Origin: Branchiostoma floridae
Taxonomy: Eukaryota > Chordata > Leptocardii > Amphioxiformes > Branchiostomatidae
Direction of reading: 5' to 3'
NCBI RefSeq assembly: GCF_000003815.2
Contig: NC_049983.1
Location: 26,566,192 to 26,630,191, forward strand
Length of the DNA stretch: 64,000 nt
Below, piece after piece: positions 1 through 10,200 of the stretch. The position numbers and the translations under genes are program-made. Position 1 is the stretch's first letter. Every line of letters begins with the position of its first letter. The notes under the pieces are model-generated. The model was not told the origin of the DNA. It saw only the letters and a list, made by a program, of their open reading frames with translations, and did not search any database.

Positions 1-10
1 GTACCTGCAG

Positions 11-288
11 GTATCTCCATGCACACCTGTCCTACCTGGACGAGGAATGCTCCGCCTGCCTGCTGCTACTATCCGCCGACAGGGACGTTTTCTTCGAGCT
101 GTCGGAGGCGCGACAGAAGATCGTGACGCGTCTGAACAAGTACAACTGCCTGCAGGCCATCCGCGAGTCTCTCGCCAAGGGGTCGTACAAGGTCGCGCAG
201 ATCGGCATCCCGGACCTCAGACACTTCATGTACAAGTCCAAGTCCACCGCTCAGTACACAAGCTCGGAACTAGAGGCACCCTATACAG
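11..288 (+). CDS. MON1: MON1 exon (third from last)
   Basis: Encodes the segment from [12 protein letters not shown] to SSELEAPYT. The exon starts after the AG at 9-10 and ends before the donor gttagt. It contains the family-typical [13 protein letters not shown] motif, roughly residues 68-80 of the visible part. Confidence 0.9.
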
Positions 289-1886
289 GTTAGTATGGTA
301 TAGAGACACTGTACAGGTCACCAAATCTGAACAAGAGGTACTGGAGTATAGACTATAGTGTACAGCACACTATACAATAGAGGCACCCTGTAGTCACTAT
401 TCTGGTCAGTACAAATCAACCTGGCTTGAAGTTTGGATGTCTGTAGCCACAATATGCATCAGCCATCAGACTATGATGCCTGTGAACGATTGATTGATTG
501 TCAAAGGCCTATACAGGTCAGTACACCAGCTCTAGACAAGAAGTACCCTATACTTGTGAGTGTGAGTACACTATAGAGGCACCCTATACTGGTCAATACA
601 CCAGCTTGAAATTAGATCCACCCAATTTAGGCGAGTGGTCCTTGGAATAGCCTGCATATGCAAAGTCATTGACGAAACTTACTGGATTGCTACCTGAAAT
701 ATTTCACCGTTTCCACAATATTATTAGTTGCTCGAGTAACTGCTGTTTTGCATGAACTCTATCCTATTCTTTGTGTTACAGAGGAAGGCGAGAGGCATCG
801 GCTGTTCGGGATGTACCAATACCTGCACCACAGGGTCCACAACTCCGCACGGCCCCTCAAGATTCTCTTCCATGTGGGGTCCAAGGAGACCATGCTGGGA
901 TGGGTACGTACATGGAGGGGTTTGTTTTGCTTAGCCTTTAATTTGCCTCAAGGTAACAGACCAGTTTTGTACTGTAAGACCAATTAATGGTACATGTATG
1001 GTTTGATCCACTCACACATTGCTAGAGCTCAAGGAGACCATGCTGGGATGGGTACGTACATGGTAGTCTGTAATCAGTATTTGACTATACTGCTGCGGGG
1101 GTCCCTGACACGGGTAGGCAGCAGTTGGCTAGTCTTTACACTTTACACTTCCAAGTGGCTCTGTTTAGCATGTTCACCCTAGCAGCTTAGCCATTAATCT
1201 GCCTCAAGGTGTAACACACCAGTTTTGAGTAAGGTTTGATGAACTCACACAAAATTAGAACCTAACAATCATCAGTAAATTCAAGAAAGTTAAAGTCCTT
1301 CCAACACCAAATAATGCATTAGGCTGCACACACCTCTTTTTCTGTAACCCTGGGCCACACAAGTTTGTACAATCACTACAGCAGGAAGTTGTTGTAATAA
1401 TTATTGTGTTCAATGACCATACTCTTTCTCAAATGAGTGCCTAGCTGAGAAAGCAGCATGTACCATTTTTAATCTCTGACTCGACTGGCGATCAAACTCA
1501 CACTTGCATAATTGTACCAGTGTAGATATGTTGGGTTCTTTACTTGAAAAGACTTGAGGTGTGGCTCTTCTCATACGCGGGACCTCCAGCTTAACACCCC
1601 ATCCAAAGGCCATCCCTAGTGAAAGCTACTGGTACTCATAAAGTCGTATTCACCTGAGCAGTGAAGTTTATTCTTTTCAGGTCTAAGAACCGACAAGTTA
1701 ACTTGCTCTTGTCTAACATGTAGGATTTGCTGTTCTTGTTCCCAGATCACCTCAGGGTTTGAGCTGTACGCGACCTTTGGCCCGCTGGTCACCAAACCGG
1801 CCGCCATCAACGCAATCAACAAGCTGCTGCGATGGATCAAGAAGGAGGAGGATCGGCTCTTCATACTCAACTCTTATACTTACTGA
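11..1886 (+). CDS. MON1: MON1 vacuolar fusion protein, C-terminal three exons (5' partial)
   Basis: MON1 partners CCZ1 to form the guanine-nucleotide exchange factor that recruits RAB7 during endosome and autophagosome maturation (family knowledge). Three exons are visible: 11-288, 782-903 and 1746-1886. Together they encode the last 179 residues. Recognisable MON1 stretches are [12 protein letters not shown], a hydrophobic [10 protein letters not shown] strand, VGIPDLRHF-like [29 protein letters not shown], and the C-terminal [17 protein letters not shown]. Exon 1 is entered after one codon is split 2+1, exits in phase 1 and joins GAG at 782; exon 2 exits in phase 0. Acceptors (ctgcag, ttacag, tcccag) and donors (gttagt, gtacgt) are canonical. 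The protein ends NSYTY, close to the TY end of vertebrate MON1. The upstream part lies outside the window. Vertebrate A and B forms cannot be told apart here. Confidence 0.93.
782..903 (+). CDS. MON1: MON1 exon (second from last)
   Basis: Encodes [21 protein letters not shown] through KETMLGW. It is bounded by ttacag and gtacgt. The last 20 or so bases plus the donor are repeated in the following intron at about 1030-1062. Confidence 0.9.
881..1260 (+). repeat. Tandem duplication of MON1 exon end, donor and intron start
   Basis: The block AAGGAGACCATGCTGGGATG plus gtacgtacatgg occurs at 881-913 and again at 1030-1062. Intron sequence after it is also repeated: GCCTCAAGGT...ACCAGTTTTG at about 944 and about 1200, and the text around tggtttgat-ccactcacac at about 1000 and 1228. 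The second copy retains the GT donor but has no acceptor in front of it. Confidence 0.8.
1076..1181 (-). mobile_element. Short LINE 3' relic in MON1 intron
   Basis: Strongly similar to 39640-39740, where the minus strand reads as the C-terminal tail of a non-LTR retrotransposon polymerase. Only the last 35 or so codons' worth remain here (TSQLLPT-like ending). Confidence 0.55.
1746..1886 (+). CDS. MON1: MON1 terminal exon with stop TGA
   Basis: Encodes [17 protein letters not shown] through LFILNSYTY and TGA at 1884-1886. The last 20 bases of this exon, including the stop codon, are the first unit of the minisatellite that fills the 3' flank. Confidence 0.92.
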   Translation: MTSGFELYATFGPLVTKPAAINAINKLLRWIKKEEDRLFILNSYTY

Positions 1887-2780
1887 GTAACCTTCATCTT
1901 CATATCTTACAAGTTAAATACTGAGTAACCTTCATCCTGAACTCTTATACTTGCTGAGTACCCTTCATCTTCAACTCTTATACTTACTTACTGTAACTTT
2001 CATCTTCAACTCTTAAATTTGCTGAGTATGCTACGCTTCATTCTTAACTCTTACACTTACTGAGTACACTCTGCTTCATCCTCAACTCTTACACTTACTT
2101 ACTAACCTTCATCCTCAACTCTTCAATACTTGCTGAGTACACCATGCTTCATTCTCAACTCTTACACTTACTGAGTAATCTTCATCTTCAACTCTTATAC
2201 TTACTGAGTAACCTTCATCTTCAAGTTCTATACTTACTGAGTACTAGGGGTGGGTACCAGTGCGGTGTACCAGGGTACCGTTACAGTTTACCAGGTTCAG
2301 CTCCTGACCTGGACCTAATCCTCTGGAGCTGGGCCGGACCTGGACCTGAATTTTCTGTACCATTACTTAGCCCTACTGGGTACTCTTTGTCTTCAACTCC
2401 TATAGTTACTGAGTACTAGGGGTGGGTACCAGTACTGTGTACCAGGGTACCGGTACGGTGTACCAGGTTCAGGTCCGGACCTGGACCACACCTAAACCAT
2501 ACATGGACCTGAATTTCCGGTACCCAGCCCTACTAAGTACTCTTTGTCTTCAACTCGTATACTTACTGAGTACAATTTATTGCAAGCCCGTTTAAGTCCT
2601 TTAACATTGAAAGGATTCCAGACACACTCTGATGCAGTCCATAGCTTTTATTCTTCTCTCTTTGTCTTCTACACACTAAACCATCCTTCCCTGGGGTCCT
2701 TTCCAGTCAGACTCTGACGCTTGTCTCTCTGTCCATCACTGAGGTTGCTTCATCCTCAACTATTTTACTTACTGGGTAGT
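1866..2780 (+). repeat. Minisatellite derived from the MON1 stop-codon region
   Basis: About a dozen imperfect units of 33-45 bp repeat the terminal MON1 codons, the TGA and the first bases after it (CTCAACTCTTATACTTACTGAGTAA-like). The dense array runs 1866-2250. Isolated units recur near 2390, 2540 and 2755, separated by another repeat. Units vary by small indels and by ACTTACT/ACTTGCT. Confidence 0.85.
2245..2530. repeat. Two copies of a GGTACC / GGACCTGGACC dispersed repeat
   Basis: Copy 1 (about 2245-2360) and copy 2 (about 2410-2530) both run from TACTAGGGGTGGGTACCAG through GGTTCAGGTCC to GACCTGGACC. Related fragments occur at 4250-4340, 14545-14580, 14850-14890, 32025-32140 and 63430-63535. 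It is interleaved with the MON1 minisatellite. Confidence 0.7.
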
Positions 2781-2789
2781 TCCTGTTAG

Positions 2790-4239
2790 TCCCTTACATT
2801 GCATTTCCCATTGAAAATCCGATGGACAGTGTTTTTGCCTGGCTGCTGTATAACCATTTTGTTCATTTTGCCTGAGTGGTCACAAAGACATGTTGACTGG
2901 ACACATTAAGGCAGTACAGACCTCCCGAGGCACTTTTAGCTGGTCATGTCTCTCACCAATTAGGGTAATGTCCAAACCGGCGCCCTGGCCGGCAGTTTCT
3001 GGGAACGAAAAGTGTGAACGAAAAACAACAACACAAATGAAACGTAACAAAAATCATGAGCATGATTTGTGTAAATTTCTTGATTTTCATTTTACGTCCC
3101 CACGTCCTCAGTCGGGCATGCGACATACAGCGGCTGCCTCATACTGGTGCAATACAACCTCACGGAGACATCTTTGGCAAGAGAATACGTCAAAAATTGT
3201 TAAATCATTTACACAAATTTTGTCAAAAAGAAGCGTAGCATCAACTTTCTCCAAAATAAGTAAAAGTAATACCTTGATACTTTGCTGAATCCGTCCATGT
3301 GCTTAAAACAAGAAACTGGACACTGCAGATGTCTTTCATATCTGTGTATTGGAACTTAAAACTTCATCTTTTTAGCCTATGTGCAGGTTTTCCTACATCG
3401 TTGAAATCCGTGATATGCCCCACTCTTGTATTATGGTGGTGTTATCTTATAAAGTCATAATTTAGGCATACTTGACTTGCCATCATTGTAACCAAGCAGT
3501 CTTTCAAGGGTAGATTTGGTGCAGTAACTTTTGTCTGTTGATGAAAATGGCTGCTTGGGCTCTAGTGTAACCACCATTTGATACATGCATATTTATATCC
3601 TGAGCTGCCACCACATTTGCCAAAATGAATTGTTCACATTGCAGTGTTTTATATGGCTTCCTTTCTTCAAAAGGAGAATTACACAATCATTCAGATGAGT
3701 TTCTTCACCTTTTGGCAAATCAATGTTAGACATTTTCTTTTTACATATCTTGACTATGTTTTTGTATCCTTGTTTGTGGGCATTGTATCAGTCTTTCTCA
3801 ATTTCTGTTGCCCTCTTTTGTAATACCCCTTTTCCACTAGGACGGCACTTTCCCGGCGCGCTCTCAAATTTGACATATCACTCAACAAATTGTATAGAAA
3901 AGAAACAAATCTTTTTACACTTCGTGTGTTTTGTTGTCTTTTCAGTCACACTTTTAAGTTTTGTATGATATACCCAGTGTGAAAGCGAAGGTTTTACATA
4001 TTCTATTTAGGTCGCAGTGAGAGTGCAGTGCGATCGCCGTCTAGTGGAAAGGGGGCCTTAGCCTGGAAACACCTCACAGTACCTGGACCCTTAGATCCTC
4101 CCTTGCTGTTGCATCAATCCATGACATTTCGTTTGCATTAGCGTCTGTTTTCATGGACAGAAATACACACAAAATTGTAATAGACAAAAAATCAAAGAAC
4201 ATTTGCTTTAGGAAGCGTCTTTACATGGGGATGTGCACT
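2790..4239. other. Non-coding 3' flank of MON1
   Basis: No exon or conserved reading frame recognised apart from the MITE at 3826-4055. It may include MON1 3' UTR; no polyadenylation signal could be assigned. Confidence 0.5.
3826..4055. mobile_element. MITE with CCCCTTTTCCACTAG ends
   Basis: Inverted ends CCCCTTTTCCACTAGGACGGC and GCCGTCTAGTGGAAAGGGGG enclose 230 bp with no coding content. A related element with CCCTTTTCC-type ends lies at 40480-40672. Confidence 0.65.
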
Positions 4240-4499
4240 ACACCTTACGTCAGTACAGATATGAGTTTAGGTGCAGATGTTTCGGTGCAGATGTTTTGGT
4301 GCAGATGTTTAGGTTCAGATCTGGACCTGTATACCTGAACAACTTCAAAAATATCTGGTGGTCTTAAATAATGACAAAAACACGAATTTAACAGTTAACA
4401 GAATTTTTATTGAGACTTCAGATATCTCGTTCAGAGAACACATACTTAGGTGAAGATCTCAGATAAGAATGGTGCTGATTTGGTCTACCATAATAATTA

Positions 4500-4707
4500 C
4501 TGTAAATGCATTTAAGTTTGCGGAGATTTAATTTCGTGGTAGCGGGAAAATGGACTTTTCGCAGTGGTTTTGATTTTGCGGTAGCACCATACACTGTAGT
4601 CTCTTCCTGCCATGGATAAATGTTTGCGGTGGTTTTAAATTCGCGGTGAAGCGGCCGCCGCAAAAACCGCGAACGTTAAACCACTGCAAAAGTTTCTGCA
4701 TTTACAG
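4500..4707. mobile_element. 208 bp TA-flanked MITE (ACTGTAAATGCA family)
   Basis: TA on both sides, inverted ends CTGTAAATGCA / TGCATTTACAG, and internal blocks such as TTTGCGGTAGCACCATACA. Other copies are 27318-27525 (also 208 bp) and 53640-53843 (reverse), with a fragment at 48355-48440. The paralogous site at about 14720 lacks the element. Confidence 0.88.
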
Positions 4708-5224
4708 TATACAATTTTGTCATCTTTTTCCAGGGCTAAATTTTCATCTTTGTTGTAGGGCTATAATGCTCGGATTAACACGTTGTAATTACAAAATAAG
4801 TGAAAAAGTACTTGAATATGAATCATTCTGTTTAGGTACAGTTCCTGTACAATGATGTTTTTACTACTATTTGGTACCTTTTCCTTAATGATCTTTACAA
4901 TACTGTACTGATACTGGGTACTGGTACACATCATCTTACATCTCTGCTTCTTCCAAAGATTCTTCTAAGACAAACACACCTTTGTTTAGACTTAAGCATA
5001 CACAGTGCTCATTTTAACATACATGTATACTAGAACTAGTGGTCATTGAAGAGGTTCATCCGATCACGTATCTGAATACAGTTACAACAAATTTTCTTCC
5101 AACAGTGACAGTTCTTAAAGTTCTTTATTATAAAGATAAATACCTGCAATTTTTATGTCTTACAACACATCTTGTTCACAAAGAGCGACCTAGTCTCACG
5201 AGAGACTAACATGGTGTAATAATG

Positions 5225-6105
5225 ATCTAAAACTTTTGTTTTGATGCTTGTTTCACACTTGAAAGTAATGAAATTGCACCATATTGGTGCAGAAATAGAG
5301 TTGTAAAACTAAGAGTATAAAGATATGAATTATTACTGTAATGGTAGATGAATTGTATATGTCTGAGGTTGTATACAAATGCAATGATATAGTAAATGCT
5401 GTGTTCATACACACTGAAATGATATTTATTATTAAGAAATGCTGTACAGTCTGTAGCCAAATGAAAATAAAACAGAATAAAACTTTGAAGTCTTTCAGCC
5501 TAGTTGTTTTTTCTTCGCTTCTCTGTGTTTTTTTTTGTAACGTTTACGTTCTCTATTAGGCCATGTTGGTTCGGTTATATGGATGACATCCGCACGAGCA
5601 TCAATTTTTGTCCCTTTCATAAAAAGTTTTTGACCATTCTGTGAATTGTGCAAAGCAGATGGAAAATGAGCACATATATGCCGTAAACTTTTCAAAAATC
5701 AATCATTTGTTCAACTTTCTAAAAAATAAACTTTTAAAAAATCAATCATTTGTTCAACTTTCTTGACCACTTACATTCACAATGAAAGCATTTGAGTTAA
5801 TTATGTGTATTCTAGGAGAAGTGTAAATGTACACGTGTTGGCACCAAATGTCAGCTACGCTGGCTGGGTTTGCCATGTATTGCATTGTCTGCAATCTCAA
5901 TGACATAAAAATAAATAATGAAAGCAACTTTTTTGTCAAACTCCTTTTTGCACGCTCGAATCAGTTTCGGGGTTCCCTGACGATGTCGTCCATGTAGTTG
6001 AATCAACATCGTGAAAAAGACCAAATTAAAAAAAAAAACACTTCGATGTCGATGCCTCTACGCTACAAAACACAATAGAGTTAAAAGTACTTAAATTGTG
6101 CCGTT
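5225..6105. repeat. 0.9 kb tandem repeat, copy A
   Basis: Shares long stretches with 6155-6965 (copy B) and 15280-15990 (copy C), including GTATATGTCTGAGGTTGTAT, GCTGTACAGTCTGTAGCCAA and GCAAACCCAGC-type blocks. It contains AATAAA on the plus strand and an A-rich end. It probably belongs to the lectin duplication unit. No coding frame is preserved. Confidence 0.7.
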
Positions 6106-6154
6106 CTGCGACATGGCATGTATGTCTGAGGTGGTATGCAAATGCAATGATCTT

Positions 6155-6965
6155 TGTTTTACACTTGAAAGTAATGAAATTGCACCATATTGGTGGAGGA
6201 AACAGTTTGTAAAACTAAGACTATAAAGATATGAATTATTACTGTAATGATCGATGAATTGTATATGTCTGAGGTTGTATACAAATGCAATGATATAGTA
6301 AATGCTGTGTTCATACACACTGAAATGATATTTATTATTAAAAAATGCTGTACAGTCTGTAGCCAAATGCAAATAAAAATGAACCCAACTTTAAAGTCTT
6401 TCTGTCTAGTTACTTGTTCTTCAATTCTCTGTGGTTTTGTTGTTACTTGTACGTTCTCAATTAGGCCATATTGATTCGGTTAGATGGTTAGATGGCATCC
6501 GCACACGCATCAATTTTTGTCCCTTTCATAAAAAGTTTTTGACCATTCTGCAAATTGTGCAAAGCAGATAGAAATTGAGCAAATATATGCCGTAAACTTT
6601 TAAAAATCAATCATTTGTTCAACTTTCTTGACCACTTACATTCACAATGAAAGCATTTGAGTTAATTATGTGTATTCTAGGAGAAGTGTAAATGTACATA
6701 TGTGTTGGCACCAAATGTCAGCTACGCTGGCTGGGTTTGCCATGTATTGCATTGTCTGCAATCTCAATAACATAAAAATAAATAATGAAAGCAACTTTTT
6801 TGTCAAACTCCTTTTTGCACGCTCGAATCAGTTTCGGGATTCCCAGACGATGTCGCCCATAGAATTGAATCAACATCGTGAAAAATGCCAAAAAAAAAAA
6901 AAAATTATTCTCTACGCTACAAAACACAAGAGAGTTAAAAGTACTTGAATTGTGCCGTTCTGCGA
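6155..6965. repeat. 0.9 kb tandem repeat, copy B
   Basis: Second, directly adjacent copy of the 5225-6105 sequence, offset by about 905 bp. It ends in an A-tract near 6890-6905, as copy A does near 6030. Confidence 0.7.
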
Positions 6966-7196
6966 CATGACAGATTCCACACTTTCGTCACTTGTTAAAA
7001 CTGGCTCAAAAAAATAACATATCTTCAACGAAAACAATCACATCAACATCTACGGTTGGCTAAGATAAAACAGATGTCCTTTCTATATCAAAGTACATGA
7101 GTACATCAAGAAAGTCCCTACATCCTTGCACCTGACCTGACTCCTGCTTCAGTTGACCTGTGAGTTGTACTGCGGGTGGTCAGCTGTGCCACGAGC

Positions 7197-7228
7197 TTAG
7201 CCTGTCGTCTGGCGTGGTCCTGATACTC
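7197..7228 (-). CDS. Lectin 1 terminal mini-exon
   Basis: Follows acceptor cttcccag. Read in phase 1 it adds ten residues ending RQTTG, then TAA. Lectin 2 has the equivalent exon ending RQTTG then TGA, and lectin 3 ends GFG then TAG. The other open frame (35 codons) conflicts with phase. Confidence 0.65.
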
Positions 7229-10200
7229 CTGGGAAGTCAACAAGTGTAGAAAGACTTAAAAAGTTAAAGATTACGTCCCTTCACATGCTGTACATTAAAG
7301 TGGCTGGTAAAACTATATAAAGACCAGATAATGTAAACTATTGCCTTCAGTATGCTACAGGTACCCATGCAGTTAACATCAGTGGTGGCCTGGCAGAGAA
7401 AGTTTACCAAGTACAAGTTACTCTTCAAATCATGTTTGAAATCAAGAGACAACAGATAAGAAATTAAAGTAAGACTACACGTCATAAAGAAATTAGCTTG
7501 AAGAACACTTAGCCATCATTATGATTTGATAAACTTTGACAGATCTCTACATTGTTATCAGTATGATTTCAGCAAATGTCAGCAGGTTTGCACAACGTAC
7601 CTGGAGAGATTTGGCAGATGAACGCATATTGGTAGTAACATCTTCCGTCGACCCACTGGGCTTTTCGGCTGCGAATGTGGATATAAACGCAATCACCGTG
7701 GTAGTCGGGCTGTCCCAGAGCCCAGGGGGTGTACGTGCCCACAGCAGAGCCGTCCAACCATTCAAAGATCCCCTCTCTGCGCTGCAGGCCGATCCAGATG
7801 TTGCTGTCGTAAAAGGAGGCCAACATTGTTGGCAACAAGGCGTTGGTCCGATAGTCTCGGGGCATGGCGAGGGTGCCGCCGTCGTCACGACAGGCCGCGA
7901 CCGCATCGTTGAAGGTCTTACGTGTGTGGAAGACCTTGTAGCAGATTCTACGCCACATTGTATAGCCATTAGGACAAGATGCTGTAATATAGATTTGCAG
8001 TGGTGTGGAAAATATTTTAAAAAGCACCCCAATTTCCCCATTGACAATTTACTGCCTTTCGCTCATTAAAACTACATCCCTTTTGTGCTGATATTTTTTT
8101 AATTCACACAAGCTGTGTTCATCTTCAGAAACGTATTGATTTCCTTATATCATTGAATCCGCACATAAAAGGAGACAAATGGATGCCACAAAATACCCAA
8201 GGAAATGAAAGGAATCAATTTACCTAAGGAAATGAAAAGAAATCAACTTAAAACACACAATGGAACTTTGGACAAATTTAAGAAACTAAAACTATCTCAA
8301 TAGAATTAATGGAATGAATAAACAGATGAACCAACAACTTCCAAGATGTGTTTAAAATAGATAACTGCCTCACCTGCATGTTCAGCCGGTCTGGCAGGGC
8401 TTGGAGATTGGGACATCCCTGTTGGTCCGGGCGGCCCGACGGGTCCCTTCAGCCCTCGGGGGCCAACTGGACCGGGCGGCCCGACGGGTCCCTTCAGCCC
8501 TCGGGGCCCAACTGGACCGGGCGGCCCGACGGGTCCCTTCAGCCCTCGGGGCCCAGTTGGTCCGGGCGGCCCGTCCTTTCCCGCAGGGCCAGTTTGTCCC
8601 ATGGCTCCCTTTTCTCCGGGAGGGCCAGTTGGGCCAATGGGTCCCTTTTCTCCGGGAGGGCCAGGTGGCCCTGTAGACACTGTGCAAGCTGGGCCCATTG
8701 GTCCCTTTTTTACCGGAGGTCCGGATGGCCCAGCAGGCGCAGGTCCTGAAAAAAAGAATACTAGTATTGAGCTTGTTTGTGCAAACACGCCTCATTGCGT
8801 AAAACATGAATGAATGAACTTTCGGGACATACGACAATAAGTGCATCACCTGCATGTTCAGCCGGTACGGCAGGCCTTGGACACTCGGACATCCCAACTG
8901 GTCCTGGAAGCCCGTCCTTCCCTAAACGGTCAGTTGGCCCCATAGCTCCCTTTTCTCCCGGATATCCAGGTGGCCCGACAGACACAGGGCCAGCTGGCCC
9001 CATGGCTCCCTTTTGTCCCGGAGGTCCGGGTGGCCCTGGTAAAGAACAATTATTACAATTAAAGAATCTGTTTACACCGTTCATTGATTCAAAAGCATTC
9101 CAAACTAGTTCGTCCTTTACAAAGACAGGATCTCTAGATCATTACAACTTGCCTGGCGACTTAATCATCTCGAGAAGACGTTGCTCCAAGATCGCACTCT
9201 GGTTTTGTTCCTTGTCCAGGTTCTGTTTTAAGGCGACGGACAGTTGGGTTATCTTGTCCAGGTCGCGTTTCAAGACGTCAACAGTGACGGACAGTTGAGT
9301 TATGTTGTCCAGGTCGCGTTTCAAGACGTCAACAGTGACGGACAGTTGGGATATGTTGTCCAGGTCGCGTTTCAAAACGTCAGCAGTGATTGACAGTTGG
9401 GATATGTTGTCTAGCTCGTGTTTCAAGACGTCAACAGTCATGGTCAGTCCCGAAATATCCTAAAGACCGGTAAGGGTGTCAAACTTCGTTCAAAGTAAAA
9501 TGAACTACAGAAAAAAAGCTTCACAAATATTGATGAAAATGAAAATGGAAGAAAAATATCCAAGAGAAAGGAGAATGGGGACATTTTTAACACACTATTA
9601 TATAGTGTTTACCTCCTTCATCATGAAAATCAGAGGGGCGAGTGCCACGGCAACCAGCACGGCAAAGCCGGCTGCCATCCAGCTGCATTGCGAGCGGATG
9701 GAGCTGCAGAGCGCACGGCGGTCGCCTACTCCACCCGGGTACGTGCGGTCTGTTAAATCAATTGTCGTTTCTGATCAGTGCTTGGTGTCGCAATAAACTC
9801 AAAATATATCATTTCCTGTTCAGTTTCAACAAAAACAAGGCATTCGACACACAATCTACACCCTTCTGATGTAATTGAACATCGTTACGATTCACACTTA
9901 AAATGTTACGGGGAGGTTGTACTTTTAAATCACCCGATAAATTCGGTTTGTGTAAACTGTCTGACTTCAGTCTCTCTCTCTCACCATATCGTTCACATGG
10001 GTGCCTAGTCCAAGACACTGTAGAGTGTCGTGGCAACGTTTGAAAATTTTATATGGACTGAATACATGAATAGCAAAATGGAGTAGAAAGTGATTCTTAC
10101 AATGTGATCAACTTGCCAGGCACTGCACAGCAAATAGAACAGTTGATATGATCATACGGAAGGTCACCGACAATCACACCGTATCTCTAGGCAATATTCT

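Noticed and set aside
5467-5486. Plus-strand AATAAA signals as the MON1 polyadenylation site
   Set aside because: The same sequence is in repeat copies B and C, and C is not near MON1, so it belongs to the repeat.
6718-6927. Conserved minus-strand small frame in the 0.9 kb repeats (MLIQ...IHGK)
   Set aside because: Similar in three copies because the DNA is duplicated. The frame is not bounded by conserved start or splice sites.
7126-7228. A 35-codon C-terminal tail in frame 0 of the lectin 1 last exon (and 16256-16356 in lectin 2)
   Set aside because: It is open in both genes and ends at the same TAG, but the preceding exon ends in phase 1. Eight of nine or so codon differences change the residue, so there is no sign of coding constraint.
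8348-8813. Plus-strand frames across the collagen exons of lectin 1 (and 18486-18905 for lectin 2)
   Set aside because: Gly/Pro-rich GC-rich repeats are open in several frames. Only the minus strand gives Gly-X-Y with matching splice sites.
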